A stretch of DNA of 36,871 nucleotides, taken from Akkermansiaceae bacterium (GTDB taxonomy: Bacteria; Verrucomicrobiota; Verrucomicrobiia; Verrucomicrobiales; Akkermansiaceae). The DNA lies in contig CAIZNN010000211.1 in the NCBI GenBank assembly GCA_903934285.1, forward strand, positions 1-36,871. Direction: 5' to 3'. How positions within the stretch are numbered: the stretch's first letter is position 1; every line of letters begins with the position of its first letter. The notes below the pieces were generated by a model that did not search any database, had not been told where the DNA came from, and worked only from the letters and a program-made list of their open reading frames with translations. Made by a program: the position numbers and the translations under genes. Below, in pieces: positions 1 through 8,129 of this stretch.

Positions 1-618
1 AGCGAACCCTGCGCGCTCGCCCGACACCACCGGCACGGTGACGCTGCGCTGTTCGGTGGGGTCGACCCCGTTGCCGACCAGCACCCTGGTGGTGGTTTGG
101 GGGAGGAAGCCGGTCTTGGCCAGCGCGAGTTGCGCGGTTTCCTGGCGGGTGCCGGAGATCAACCAGCGGCGGAACCCGCTGGTCTTGTCGTACGACGGTT
201 TGTCCAGGGTGAACAAGGGCAATGCCGTGGGCGCGGCGGTCCACACTCCGGTCAGGCGGGGGTGGCGCACCCCGTCGCAGGCCGGGGTGAGCGGATTGCT
301 GTCCAGAATCCCGCTCGGCGCGCTGATCCGCCGGTCCGGGCCCATCTCCAATTGGAGTTGGCCGAGGGCTAGCAGCATGGCGACGCGGGCATTGGCCCGG
401 GCCTCGGCCATGGCCATGCCTTGGGCGGAGCTGCGCAACGCGACCGACGACAAGCTCAGCAGCCCCACCGCCAATAGCGTGAGCAAGACCATCAGGCTGA
501 GCGTGACGATCAGGGCGAATCCGTTAGGCCGGCACCGGGTGGCGTGGCGCGACCGCCGCTGGCAGCGGCGGACTTGCGGGCGGACTGCGGCGGGCCTGTT
601 GTTAGGGTTGGTGGTCAT
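1..618 (-). CDS. Verru_Chthon cassette protein A-like, 3' end cut by window
   Basis: The reading frame on the minus strand is open from an ATG at 616-618 to the window edge (206 codons), so the C-terminal part is missing. A basic N-terminus (residues about 1-28, rich in Arg) precedes a type IV pilin-like segment, GFALIVTLSLMVLLTLLAVG, followed by a helix rich in Ala and Met (MAMAEARANAR) and the motif LLALGQLQ..MGPDRRISA. That arrangement is characteristic of the Verru_Chthon cassette protein A family (TIGR02600), large prepilin-like proteins of Verrucomicrobia encoded in cassettes with smaller pseudopilins. Function is unproven; a role in a secretion- or pilus-like envelope complex is inferred from the pilin-like N-terminus. 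The other cassette genes would lie to the left of the window. Family assignment is fairly secure, the biochemical role is not. Confidence 0.75.
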   Translation of the reverse strand, partial: MTTNPNNRPAAVRPQVRRCQRRSRHATRCRPNGFALIVTLSLMVLLTLLAVGLLSLSSVALRSSAQGMAMAEARANARVAMLLALGQLQLEMGPDRRISAPSGILDSNPLTPACDGVRHPRLTGVWTAAPTALPLFTLDKPSYDKTSGFRRWLISGTRQETAQLALAKTGFLPQTTTRVLVGNGVDPTEQRSVTVPVVSGERAGFA

Positions 619-1111
619 GGGGAAGCGGAGCTTGGGTTGGAGGGCTGGAACAAGCGGGTTGCGGCAGAACAAGTAGGCTGGGGAAACGCGGAAGGGAAGA
701 AAATCCTGTGATCCGCGCTAGAACGGCGGATCCGTACCAGACACGGGTGAGTGCAGCCGGAGTCATGGGCAAAGTCATTCGTAGGTACAATAGCGTTACA
801 TCGCACTTTGCCAAGAAATTTTTTCACGGTGGGTGGGGTGATCTCAGGGCGGGCATGCGGATCACCCGGTGGTGGTCACTACCGGTGTTGCTCTCCGGGC
901 TAGCCATCCGACCCGGAAAACAAAAAGGGCCGCGCTGCTGCACGGCCCGTTCTGTTTTTTCACAATCCCTTATGAAACCGGGGGATCTCTCCCCGCGACG
1001 CAGGCACCTTGGCCCACAACCGGATTGTTGTCATGTCCCTAAGATTTGGGACACGGGTGTGATGGCCCCCTGATGCCACCGCCAAGCACAGCGGGCACTG
1101 CCAGCATCGGG
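619..1111. other. Gene-free interval with a run of stem-loops
   Basis: No convincing protein is encoded here. Several inverted repeats follow each other: GGTGATC/GATCACC (837-843 with 860-866), CCGGTgGT/ACtACCGG (about 867-887), CCGGG/CCCGG (895-899 with 912-916) and a terminator hairpin at 927-948. A good -10-like hexamer TACAAT lies at 786-791 on the plus strand, without a clear -35. The interval could be a small RNA gene (about 798-957, plus strand), or simply the 3' region of the response regulator and the leader of the Verru_Chthon gene on the minus strand. Confidence 0.4.
920..960. terminator. Bidirectional intrinsic terminator
   Basis: The stem GGGCCG (927-932) pairs with CGGCCC (943-948) around a 10-base loop. 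On the plus strand it is followed by a T-rich run ending in six Ts (955-960). On the minus strand it is followed by five Ts (complement of 922-926) and further Ts. It can end the response-regulator transcript coming from the right, and any plus-strand RNA starting near 798. Confidence 0.7.
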
Positions 1112-1792
1112 TCAATCGGAGAGATCGAGGAAGCCGCGGCGGATCGCCTCACTGACGGCCGCCGGCAGGTTGCGCACATGGAGTTTGTCAAAGCTGCGTT
1201 GGATGTATTCGGTCACCGAATGTGGGCTGAGACCCAGCGTGTCGGCGATTTCCTGGCGGGTGAGGCCTTTGGCGGCGAGTTGGAGCACCTCGCACTCGCG
1301 GCCCGAGAGCGACTCGGCGTCGGGGATCGGGCTGAGTTTGCGGAACGTCTGCAGGATCATGCCCGCGATTTTGGGATCGAGCGGGGTGCCGCCTGCGAGC
1401 ACTTCCTCCAAGGTTTCCATCAGGCGTGATGCGCTGCCGGCCTTGACCAGGTAACCATGGGCGCCGGCCTCCAGCGCCGCGAACACCTTCGCCTTGTCGG
1501 TGAATGCCGTCAGCACCAAGACCCGCGCCTTGGGCAACAACTCGCGCACCTTGCGGATGCCCGCCACCCCGCTCATGCCCGGCAGGCCGAGATCGGACAA
1601 CACGAGGTCCGCCTCGAGCCCGCCGCGCAGGGCCTCCAGCGCATCTTCCATGGTGGAGAACCCGCCCACGCAGTGGTAGCCACCCCGCTGCTCGAGCACC
1701 ATCGATACCGACTCGCGGAAGTCGGCGTGATCTTCGATGAGAATCAAGCGGATTGGCTTCTCGTAGGTGGTTGGGAAATGGGCCATGGCCAA
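1112..1792 (-). CDS. NarL/FixJ-family response regulator
   Basis: This 226-residue protein has the two-domain layout of NarL/FixJ regulators. The receiver domain (about residues 13-130) shows the acidic pair E20-D21, the phosphoacceptor D67 in LVLSDLGLPGMSG, T95 and K117. A LuxR-type helix-turn-helix occupies residues about 161-210 (LSGRECEVLQLAAKG...RQEIADTLGLSPHSVTEYI). It should be a DNA-binding transcription regulator switched by phosphorylation of D67. No histidine kinase gene lies in the window, so it is an orphan here and its signal and targets are unknown. It lies 87 bp downstream of the GNAT acetyltransferase gene on the same strand, and a strong terminator follows at 920-960. Length and motifs are complete. 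Confidence 0.92.
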   Translation of the reverse strand: MAMAHFPTTYEKPIRLILIEDHADFRESVSMVLEQRGGYHCVGGFSTMEDALEALRGGLEADLVLSDLGLPGMSGVAGIRKVRELLPKARVLVLTAFTDKAKVFAALEAGAHGYLVKAGSASRLMETLEEVLAGGTPLDPKIAGMILQTFRKLSPIPDAESLSGRECEVLQLAAKGLTRQEIADTLGLSPHSVTEYIQRSFDKLHVRNLPAAVSEAIRRGFLDLSD

Positions 1793-1879
1793 GAGTCATA
1801 GCGCATTCCCGCCGCTTGGCAAAGCAAAGCTTTACCACGCGTTGCCCGGCGCAGGCCTGGTGCAGCGGCCGATTGCGCC

Positions 1880-2350
1880 TCAGGGCAAAATGTCGCCGTA
1901 GATGCCGGGATCGCTGCCGGGGATCTCGGTGGCGCCGCAGGCTTGGGCGTAGAATTCCTTGGGGCCGACCCCGCCGATGATGGCGTAAGCGTAGCCGAGT
2001 TCGCGCAGGGCTTCCAGGGATTTGAACAGGAGCGCCTTGCCCAAGCCCTGGCCGCGCGCACCCTCAGCCACTCCGGTGGGTCCGAAAAACCCGCGCTGCG
2101 TCACATCAAAGCAGGCAAAGCCGAGGATGAGTCGGTCGCGGGTGGCAATGAAGCAGGCGACCGGTTGGCGGCTGAGCGCCACCTCGACCTCGCTGACCCA
2201 TTTGGCTGAGAAATGCTCCCTGGCGAAGGCCGCCACCGTGTGGGTTTCAAATGCCCGTGCCCGCCGCAGCGTCACCCCCGTGGCCGCCACCGCGCGATAC
2301 CACCCCGCAGCATCCGGCAAATCATATAAGCGCACCAACATGTCAGTCAT
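1880..2350 (-). CDS. GNAT-family N-acetyltransferase
   Basis: The protein has 156 residues. The acetyl-CoA binding motif A is visible around residues 90-105 (GPTGVAEGARGQGLGKALL, with the R/Q-x-x-G-x-G core RGQGLG at 99-104). The preceding strand LGFACFDV and the following helix KSLEALRELGYAYAII fit the GNAT fold. It should transfer an acetyl group from acetyl-CoA to an amine; the substrate cannot be told from the sequence. The end FYAQACGATEIPGSDPGIY is typical of stand-alone GNAT proteins. The start ATG at 2348-2350 has no good Shine-Dalgarno sequence, which is common in this window. The 142-bp palindromic element begins about 70 bp upstream. Confidence 0.85.
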   Translation of the reverse strand: MTDMLVRLYDLPDAAGWYRAVAATGVTLRRARAFETHTVAAFAREHFSAKWVSEVEVALSRQPVACFIATRDRLILGFACFDVTQRGFFGPTGVAEGARGQGLGKALLFKSLEALRELGYAYAIIGGVGPKEFYAQACGATEIPGSDPGIYGDILP

Positions 2351-2420
2351 GCCGCGGAGTTAACCCCAAGCCGCCGCCCCGGCAAAGCCGAAAGTTTCGC
2401 TGCGGGAATGAGGGCGGGGT

Positions 2421-2562
2421 GCCCAATACGGTTTACTTAAGACGAGACAGGGACGAGACAGAAAGAGGCGGCGGGCAGGATGCCCGCGCCACAGGTGGCC
2501 CGGGCATCTTGCCCGGAGCCTCGACTCAAACCACCAAGGGTGCTAAGTAAACCGTATTGGGC
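2421..2562. mobile_element. 142-bp palindromic mini-element, copy 1
   Basis: This is a non-autonomous element with perfect 19-bp terminal inverted repeats: GCCCAATACGGTTTACTTA at the left end and its reverse complement at the right. It is flanked on both sides by the 5-bp direct repeat GGGGT (2416-2420 and 2563-2567), a likely target-site duplication. The outer bases GGGC (2412-2415) and GCCC (2568-2571) show that the empty target was GGGC-GGGGT-GCCC. Two perfect internal hairpins with three-base loops lie near 2474-2490 (GCGGGCA-gga-TGCCCGC) and 2499-2516 (CCGGGCA-tct-TGCCCGG). It encodes no protein. A second copy of the same length lies at 28319-28460 and differs at about two positions. Confidence 0.85.
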
Positions 2563-2813
2563 GGGGTGCCCATTGCCTCAAGCTGCGGCCCGGCTCCGCG
2601 CGATTCACCAACCGCCCTACCCCATCAGGACATTGCCTCGCCGGAGGTCGACGTGGCCGGCTGGCGTGTCAGGCGGCACACCACGCCCACGAAAGTGGCA
2701 ACCGCCTCACCGCCCGAAACCGCGCGCCCGCGGCCACACCTCTTGCAGCGGATATTCCCGCCCCCGCCAAATGGGCGCGGCCTGCCGCCCTCGCGTCTAA
2801 CATCTAACGTATG

Positions 2814-2855
2814 GTGTCTTGTGTCTTGTGTCTTGTGTCTTGTGTCTTGTGTCTT
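2814..2855. repeat. Heptamer array (GTGTCTT)6
   Basis: Six perfect tandem copies of GTGTCTT are seen, directly preceded by a CTAACATCTAAC string. The unit closely matches the heptamers GYGTCTT in the inverted repeats that bracket the four-helix-bundle gene at 13938-14414, which suggests a shared origin. Confidence 0.9.
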
Positions 2856-3311
2856 CCCCGCAAGGTGATTTGGCGGGGACTGCTTCCATGCGGAGCAGGG
2901 CCCGCCAGGGCCCGGGCCATGCCTGCTAGCTCCTGCATTTTCGATTATGCCAAGGTATAACAAACTTTTCCTTGCCATCCGCCTCTTCTATCTGCCACTT
3001 TGCAACCGTTAATTCCTTGCCTTTCTGAAATCTTAAATTCCAAATTCGAAGTTCTAAATCCGAAACCAAGAACTCAACATCCCTTGATCATCACCTTCCA
3101 TGGCATTCCTCCCGGGGATTTCATGCTTCGAATTTCGTGCTTTTTCTTGCGCTCATCGTTCTTAACTAATCAACAACAATCCTTCGTCCTCCCGGGGTGT
3201 TCGTCGCTGCCGCTCCTCGACCCCGGGCTAATGGATGGAATCCCTCCGGGATTCATCTCACCCGCCCACCTTCCCTCACCGCCCGCCCCTCCTCTTCGCT
3301 CTTGCTCTCTT

Positions 3312-3413
3312 CCTCTTCTCTTCGTTTAGGATTTCATGCTTCGAATTTAGTGCTTCCTCTTGCACCTCTTCTCTTCGTTTAGGATTTCATGCTTCGAATT
3401 TAGTGCTTCCTCT
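3312..3413. repeat. Direct repeat of 49 bp, two identical copies
   Basis: Positions 3312-3360 and 3365-3413 are identical and are separated by 4 bases (period 53). The unit contains TTTAGGATTTCATGCTTCG and is AT-rich. A diverged third version of its core lies near 3118-3150. The repeat lies about 70 bp upstream of the start of the secreted-protein gene. Confidence 0.9.
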
Positions 3414-3481
3414 CCTCTTCCTTCCCCCGCGCAGCGGTCTTTCCCAATAACTTCTAACGGATAATATCTAACATCCTACCC

Positions 3482-5803
3482 ATGAACGCCCCATCCGCTC
3501 CTCGCCTAGCCCGCCCCGCTCGTCTCCTGGCTTCTCCCGTTCCAGCTTTCAGCGCGCTACTTTCAGCTTTTTCTTCCTCCTCCCCCAACCGGAGGATGCT
3601 TGCTTCGCACGCGCTGGCTAGGATCACGCTAGTGGCCTTTTTTACCTGCACCGGAGCGTGGACCGCGCATGCAGGAAACAACACTTGGGATGGCAGCGCT
3701 TCAACTGACTGGAACACCGCCGCCAATTGGTCGAGGAATCGCGTACCTACTTCAGCCGATACTGCGGTTATCAATACCAGCGGAAACGGTAACCAGCCGG
3801 TTGTGAGCAGTTCAGTCGGTGGGACCCCCGGCGGCATTACTCTCACTTCAGGCACTCTAACTATCCAGACTGGGGGTAGTCTAGCGACATCGGGTGGCAC
3901 GGGCATCTCTGGTGCCGGTAAACTCACAATGACGGGCGGCGCGCTTACTGTAGGATCAGCAAGCAGCAGTGGCAGCGACTTCAGTGTTACTGGGACGGTC
4001 AGCTTGAGTGGTGGTCTTCTTAAGATTGGGCATGACTATAAACCGACCGCTACGAAGGTCACCGCAACAGGCGGCACCGTCCAGTTTTTCGGATCAGCTG
4101 GCGGCGGGGGGTTTGGCATTGCCGGGACGTATCGCTTTTACAATGTCGTGGTAGATGCCGGTTTTGACCCCAACTTCGACGGCCAGACCACCACCATCAT
4201 TGCCATAGCCGGGAGCCTGACCTTGAATGGCACTACCGCAGTTCCCTTCCCGACCAGGGATGGCAGTACCGCCGGCAGTCTTTTTCTGGGAACGTCTCAA
4301 CAAGTCGCAGGAACTTATACCGGCAATGGTGAAGGGACGAGAATTTCAGATTATCTTTCCGGATCAGGCCGGGTCACGGTCGGCTTCGGCGCGGTTAACA
4401 AGCTTGAATTCACAACACCGCCCTCGTCGAGCACTGTGGCTGGTGTTGCGTTTGCGACGCCACCAGTGGTGAAGATTCAGGACGCATCAGGAAACACAAT
4501 CACAACCGGTGCGGACTCGACCGCGAGCGTTACCCTGACTCTGGTTACGGGCACGGGGACTCTCGGAGGCACGGTGACCATGACTGCCGTTGCCGGTGTG
4601 GTCGACTTTTCAGGCATGGGTCTCAATATCAACTTAGAGGGCTCTGACAAGGTGCTCAGGGCGACTGCAACACTGGCAGGGGTGTCCAAGACAACGGATA
4701 CTAGCCCGGCCTTTACGGTCGTGGCGGCATCAGCGACGCAGACGCGAGTTGAAACCGCCGCCGACGGCACGGGCACGGTGGTATCGGCCCGGAATGTGAC
4801 GGCGGGCAGTTCGGCAACGGTATATGCGATCACCCGCGACACCTATGGCAACTTTGTGGGCAATCCGAGCGCGACGTGGTCGTTGCAGAGCAAGACGGTC
4901 GGTGTGGTGGGTGGGGATCTGGTGGGTGGCGGCGCCAGTGCGGTGTTTACCGGTCATCTGGTGGGCACGGCTACGATCCGTGCGGTTACGTCGTTTACCG
5001 GCGATTCGGGGGCGCAGGCGGTGACGCCTGCCGCGGCGAGCAAGCTGGCGATCACGACATCGCCGGTGACGGTGACGGTGGGCGCGGCATCTAGCAGTAT
5101 CACGGTGCAGCGGCAGGATTCTTTTGGCAATCCGAACACGGCAGATGCAGACCGGACGGTGACATTGTCCAGTAACTCGACCGGGACGGTGACGTTCAGT
5201 TTGGCCAATCCCCTGATGATTTCGAGTGGTACGAGCACTGTGAGTTTCACCTATACTGATAGCAAGGCCGGCAGCCCGACGATCACGGCGGCGAGCACGT
5301 CGCCGACGACGATCAGCCCGGCCACGCAGCAGGAGACGTTGCAGAGTTTGTATCAAGCGTGGCTCGTGGGTTATACCTTCGCGACCGGCGATGACCAGTC
5401 GGCCACCGGCAATCCGGATGGGGACGCATGGAGCAATCTGCAAGAATATGCGTTCGGCACCAATCCGACCAATGGCGCGGCCACCAGCATTGCCTATGCC
5501 GGGGTTCTTCTAACATCTTCCGGTCCGCCCCAGGCGGCCAATTTTGCGAGCGGGACCGGGTGGGACTACCGTGCGGTGTTCTGTCGGCGGGTGAGTTATG
5601 CGTCCATCATATTGACTTACACGGTGCAGTTCAGCGCGGACAATCTGGTCTGGGTGGACAGCACGGTCACGCCGACCGTGCTGGCGACGGATGCGGGCAA
5701 CGTGATGCAAGCGGTGTATGTGCGCTACCCCTTGTTCATCAGACCCGGCGGGGTGGTGAAGAAAGCCCAGTTTTTCCGGGTGGGAGTTTCCACGGCACCA
5801 TGA
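3482..5803 (+). CDS. Large secreted repeat protein with Ig-like domains
   Basis: This 773-residue protein is probably exported. A hydrophobic stretch (ITLVAFFTCTGAWTAHA, about residues 47-64) ends in an AHA-GN signal-peptidase site. The in-frame ATG at 3596 would give a more usual signal peptide than the one at 3482, so the start is uncertain. After the cleavage site comes NTWDGSASTDWNTAANWS, the opening common in autotransporter-like proteins, then Gly/Ser/Thr-rich beta-repeat sequence. Two or three bacterial Ig-like domains follow (about residues 300-620; motifs such as VKIQDASGN and VYAITRDTYGN). Near residues 640-660 the segment NPDGDAWSNLQEYAFGTNP resembles a calcium-binding verrucomicrobial C-terminal region. 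No PEP-CTERM tail or outer-membrane barrel is visible. A surface or matrix role is inferred. It lies 43 bp upstream of the PEP-CTERM gene. Confidence 0.8.
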   Translation: MNAPSAPRLARPARLLASPVPAFSALLSAFSSSSPNRRMLASHALARITLVAFFTCTGAWTAHAGNNTWDGSASTDWNTAANWSRNRVPTSADTAVINTSGNGNQPVVSSSVGGTPGGITLTSGTLTIQTGGSLATSGGTGISGAGKLTMTGGALTVGSASSSGSDFSVTGTVSLSGGLLKIGHDYKPTATKVTATGGTVQFFGSAGGGGFGIAGTYRFYNVVVDAGFDPNFDGQTTTIIAIAGSLTLNGTTAVPFPTRDGSTAGSLFLGTSQQVAGTYTGNGEGTRISDYLSGSGRVTVGFGAVNKLEFTTPPSSSTVAGVAFATPPVVKIQDASGNTITTGADSTASVTLTLVTGTGTLGGTVTMTAVAGVVDFSGMGLNINLEGSDKVLRATATLAGVSKTTDTSPAFTVVAASATQTRVETAADGTGTVVSARNVTAGSSATVYAITRDTYGNFVGNPSATWSLQSKTVGVVGGDLVGGGASAVFTGHLVGTATIRAVTSFTGDSGAQAVTPAAASKLAITTSPVTVTVGAASSSITVQRQDSFGNPNTADADRTVTLSSNSTGTVTFSLANPLMISSGTSTVSFTYTDSKAGSPTITAASTSPTTISPATQQETLQSLYQAWLVGYTFATGDDQSATGNPDGDAWSNLQEYAFGTNPTNGAATSIAYAGVLLTSSGPPQAANFASGTGWDYRAVFCRRVSYASIILTYTVQFSADNLVWVDSTVTPTVLATDAGNVMQAVYVRYPLFIRPGGVVKKAQFFRVGVSTAP

Positions 5804-5846
5804 GCACGACAGCCGATCCAACCAACAACCATTTCCTCAAAGCACC

Positions 5847-7115
5847 ATGAAAGCCAACCTGCGAAATTCTGCGGCATTCGTCACTCTCGCGCTGATCGTT
5901 CCTGCCGCGGCAGACGTCACCTACAGCAACCTTCTCGATACTGCGATTCCCACCGGTTGGACCGGCGTGACGGTGAGCGTCAATGGCGGGAGCGTCAACC
6001 CGTTCTTCGGCGGGGTGGGGGTTTTAAACGACAGCCTGTTTCAGCCCGCGCGCGTCGGCACCGACCAGTTGGCAACCATTCTGAACTTGCCGGTGGGGAC
6101 GACCATCAGTTCCAGCAATGGCACGCTGAGTTTTTCCAGCGGGGTTGGCGGCTCGGAGGATCACCTGGGTACCAACTTCAGCGCCGGCACGGAGGGGTAC
6201 ATTGGCTTCAACTCCAACGGCAATTACGGCTGGATGCGGGTGGCCTTCACCTTCGACACCGCAGGTGCCGTAATCAAGGACTGGGCCTATGACAACGGCG
6301 GCAGCGGCGGTTCGATTGTCGTGGGCCGGGTGCTGGAAAACGTGGTGGACGGCACGCACAATCTGGTCACTCTCTCGCCCGGCACGGGTGAGACGTTCAC
6401 TCTCGGCTCCACGCTCGCCGACAAAGGCGGCGGCGTCATTAATGGCGTCACCAAGACGGGAGCGGGAACCACGACCCTGGGTGCCACCAACACCTACAGC
6501 GGTGCGACCGCCGTGGATGCCGGCACCTTGGTGATCAATGGCAGCACCAGCACCAGCAGCGCGGTGACGGTAAGCAACGCCGGCAGCAAGCTCACGGGCA
6601 GCGGCACCGTCGGTGGCAACACCACGATCAACCCGGGGGCAATCCTCGCGCCGGGCAGCGGGGTGGGCAAAGAAAGCTTCAGCAACAATCTGACCCTCGG
6701 CGCGGCGAGCGGCTCGATCTTCGAGTGGGATCTGGCGTCCACGCCCGCCGCAACGGGTCGCGGCACCAGTTACGATGCGGTCAATGTCGCGGGAACGCTG
6801 GCTGGCAGCGACGCCATTTTCCGGGTGCTGCTCAATGGCGGCCAGGATTTCAGCGAGACTTTCTGGGATACCGCCCGCACTTGGACTGATATCTTCAAGT
6901 CCGCGGATGGCGGTAGCAACCTGAGCATCGCGGCGATCTTCAGCGGCGTGGAATATTACAACAGTGCCAATGGTGCGCTGACCGGCATCCCGACAACTCA
7001 AGGGTACTTTTCATTTAGCGGCACCTCCATGAATTGGACCGCCGTGCCCGAGCCGAGCACGGCGCTGGCGGGGCTGTTGTTAGGTGCGGGCCTGCTGCGA
7101 CGGAGAAGGGAGTGA
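5847..7115 (+). CDS. PEP-CTERM sorted protein with autotransporter-type repeat
   Basis: The 422-residue precursor has a short signal peptide (MKANLRNSAAFVTLALIVPAAA) and a textbook PEP-CTERM tail: VPEPST, a hydrophobic segment ALAGLLLGAGLL and the basic end RRRRE. Proteins with this tail are processed by an exosortase, often in exopolysaccharide-producing bacteria; no exosortase gene is in the window. Around residues 195-275 lies a passenger-associated repeat (GVTKTGAGTTTLGATNTYSG...DAGTLVING...GSGTVGGNTTINPGA), as found in beta-helical autotransporter passengers. The N-terminal part includes GYIGFNSNGNYGWMRVAF, frequent in PEP-CTERM proteins. It probably resides at the cell surface. It follows the 3482 gene and may share its transcript, and a palindromic hairpin follows at 7138. 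Confidence 0.9.
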   Translation: MKANLRNSAAFVTLALIVPAAADVTYSNLLDTAIPTGWTGVTVSVNGGSVNPFFGGVGVLNDSLFQPARVGTDQLATILNLPVGTTISSSNGTLSFSSGVGGSEDHLGTNFSAGTEGYIGFNSNGNYGWMRVAFTFDTAGAVIKDWAYDNGGSGGSIVVGRVLENVVDGTHNLVTLSPGTGETFTLGSTLADKGGGVINGVTKTGAGTTTLGATNTYSGATAVDAGTLVINGSTSTSSAVTVSNAGSKLTGSGTVGGNTTINPGAILAPGSGVGKESFSNNLTLGAASGSIFEWDLASTPAATGRGTSYDAVNVAGTLAGSDAIFRVLLNGGQDFSETFWDTARTWTDIFKSADGGSNLSIAAIFSGVEYYNSANGALTGIPTTQGYFSFSGTSMNWTAVPEPSTALAGLLLGAGLLRRRRE

Positions 7116-7137
7116 AGAGGCGAGATCGGGACGAAGA

Positions 7138-7157
7138 CCGCACAGGGGACTGTGCGG
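7138..7157. repeat. Palindrome CCGCACAG-GGGA-CTGTGCGG
   Basis: This is a perfect 8-bp stem with a 4-base loop, 22 bp after the PEP-CTERM gene stop and preceded by GAAGA. The same core CACAGGGGACTGTG occurs three times in tandem at 30120-30229 and once, inverted and with one mismatch, at 30053-30072. It may act as a transcript end, but no T-run follows. Confidence 0.85.
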
Positions 7158-7202
7158 AGTACTCCGCCGAAGGGGGCGGGAGGAAAATTGCGCGGGAAAT
7201 CG

Positions 7203-7231
7203 TTGGCGTGTCGGCTGCATTGCGCTAGATT
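7203..7231 (+). promoter_or_regulatory. Sigma70-type promoter of the cytidylate-kinase-like gene
   Basis: TTGGCG (7203-7208) and TAGATT (7226-7231) are separated by exactly 17 bp. A start near 7238 would leave a leader of about 135 nt before the ATG at 7373, long for this window, where other promoters sit close to the start codon. Confidence 0.5.
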
Positions 7232-7372
7232 CCCAAGGGGAAGGCGGAGGAGAAGACCGCCGGAGCCGGACCGCCAGTCCTGCCGGCGCGGGCGTTTGGG
7301 CGGCGGGTGCGGCGCGGGCCGGGTGTTCGAGCCGACAAGCCGAAAGTGAACAAGCAGCGGAAAGGAACGACG

Positions 7373-8080
7373 ATGAATATCGGAACTCACGCAGACAGAT
7401 GCCTGTCGTTCATCAAGTGTGATTTGAAACCACAAGCCAGGCAATGGCTGCCTCACACCAAGGTCCTGCCGGCCGTGACGCTGTCACGCCAGACCGGGTG
7501 CGGTGCGATGGCAATCGCCGCGGAATTGGCGGGGGATTTGCAGTCACGCTACGGGGCGCAGTGCACGTGGATGGTTTTCGACAAGAACCTCGTCCAACGC
7601 GTGCTTGATGAGCATGCGCTGCCCAAGGAGGTCGCCAAGTTCATGCCGGAGGAGCACGTCTCGGCCATTCAGGGCGCGGTGGAGGAGTTGCTCGGCTTGC
7701 ATCCATCCTGCAGGACGTTGCTGGAGCAAACCGCCGAGACGATTTCGCATTTGGCGGACTTCGGTTGCGTCATTCTGGTCGGCCGCGCGGCCAATATCAT
7801 CACCCGCGATATGAAGAAGGTGTTCCATGTCCGGCTCATCGCGCCTGTGGAGATGCGCATCGAACAAATCATGCGCCGCAATGCACTCGACTACAAGGCG
7901 GCGCGGGACTTCGTCCGCAAGAGCGACATCGGCCGCAAGCGCTACCTCAAGGTGCATTATCACGCGGACATCGACGACAGCCTGCAGTACGATCTTGTGA
8001 TCAACACCGCCCGCATCCCGCACTGCGAGGTGGCGCACCTGATTGGCGACGCCATGGCGCAGTGGGCCAAGGCGCTGTAG
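7373..8080 (+). CDS. Cytidylate kinase-like family protein
   Basis: The protein has 235 residues and fits the cytidylate kinase-like family (Cytidylate_kin2). A nucleotide-binding loop lies at residues 38-49 (SRQTGCGAMAIA; the more usual form is SRE.GSGG, so the glycine-rich loop is slightly altered, with Cys in place of Ser). Further family signatures are GCVILVGRAANII (131-143) and FHVRLIAPVEMRIEQIM (151-167). Members are predicted P-loop kinases whose substrates are mostly unknown; genuine CMP kinase activity should not be assumed. The ATG at 7373 is preferred because it follows a purine-rich GGAAAGGA at a suitable distance and starts just before the conserved part. It is transcribed alone from the promoter at 7203, and repeats follow the stop. 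Confidence 0.82.
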   Translation: MNIGTHADRCLSFIKCDLKPQARQWLPHTKVLPAVTLSRQTGCGAMAIAAELAGDLQSRYGAQCTWMVFDKNLVQRVLDEHALPKEVAKFMPEEHVSAIQGAVEELLGLHPSCRTLLEQTAETISHLADFGCVILVGRAANIITRDMKKVFHVRLIAPVEMRIEQIMRRNALDYKAARDFVRKSDIGRKRYLKVHYHADIDDSLQYDLVINTARIPHCEVAHLIGDAMAQWAKAL

Positions 8081-8129
8081 CACCAGGCAAAGCCGGCGCG
8101 GGGTGGGCCTCGGTGATTTTGTGGGGAGC

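Larger units (their letters stand above)
2572..3481. other. Gene-poor, repeat-rich interval
   Basis: No open frame here resembles a known protein. From about 2935 onward the base composition drops well below that of the neighbouring genes. The interval holds CTAACATCTAAC-type strings (near 2803-2812 and 3453-3473), a heptamer array (2814-2855), a phrase resembling GATTTCATGCTTCGAATTT repeated three times (near 3118, 3330 and 3383), and a duplicated 49-bp block. It separates the leftward gene group from the rightward secreted-protein genes and may contain the promoter of the 3482 gene. Confidence 0.6.

Noticed and set aside
36-676. 212-codon plus-strand frame at the left edge
   Set aside because: The minus strand encodes a recognisable Verru_Chthon protein over the same bases.
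2625-2978. 117-codon minus-strand frame rich in KTQDTRH
   Set aside because: The peptide is translated heptamer repeat and GC-rich filler with no start signal or family match.
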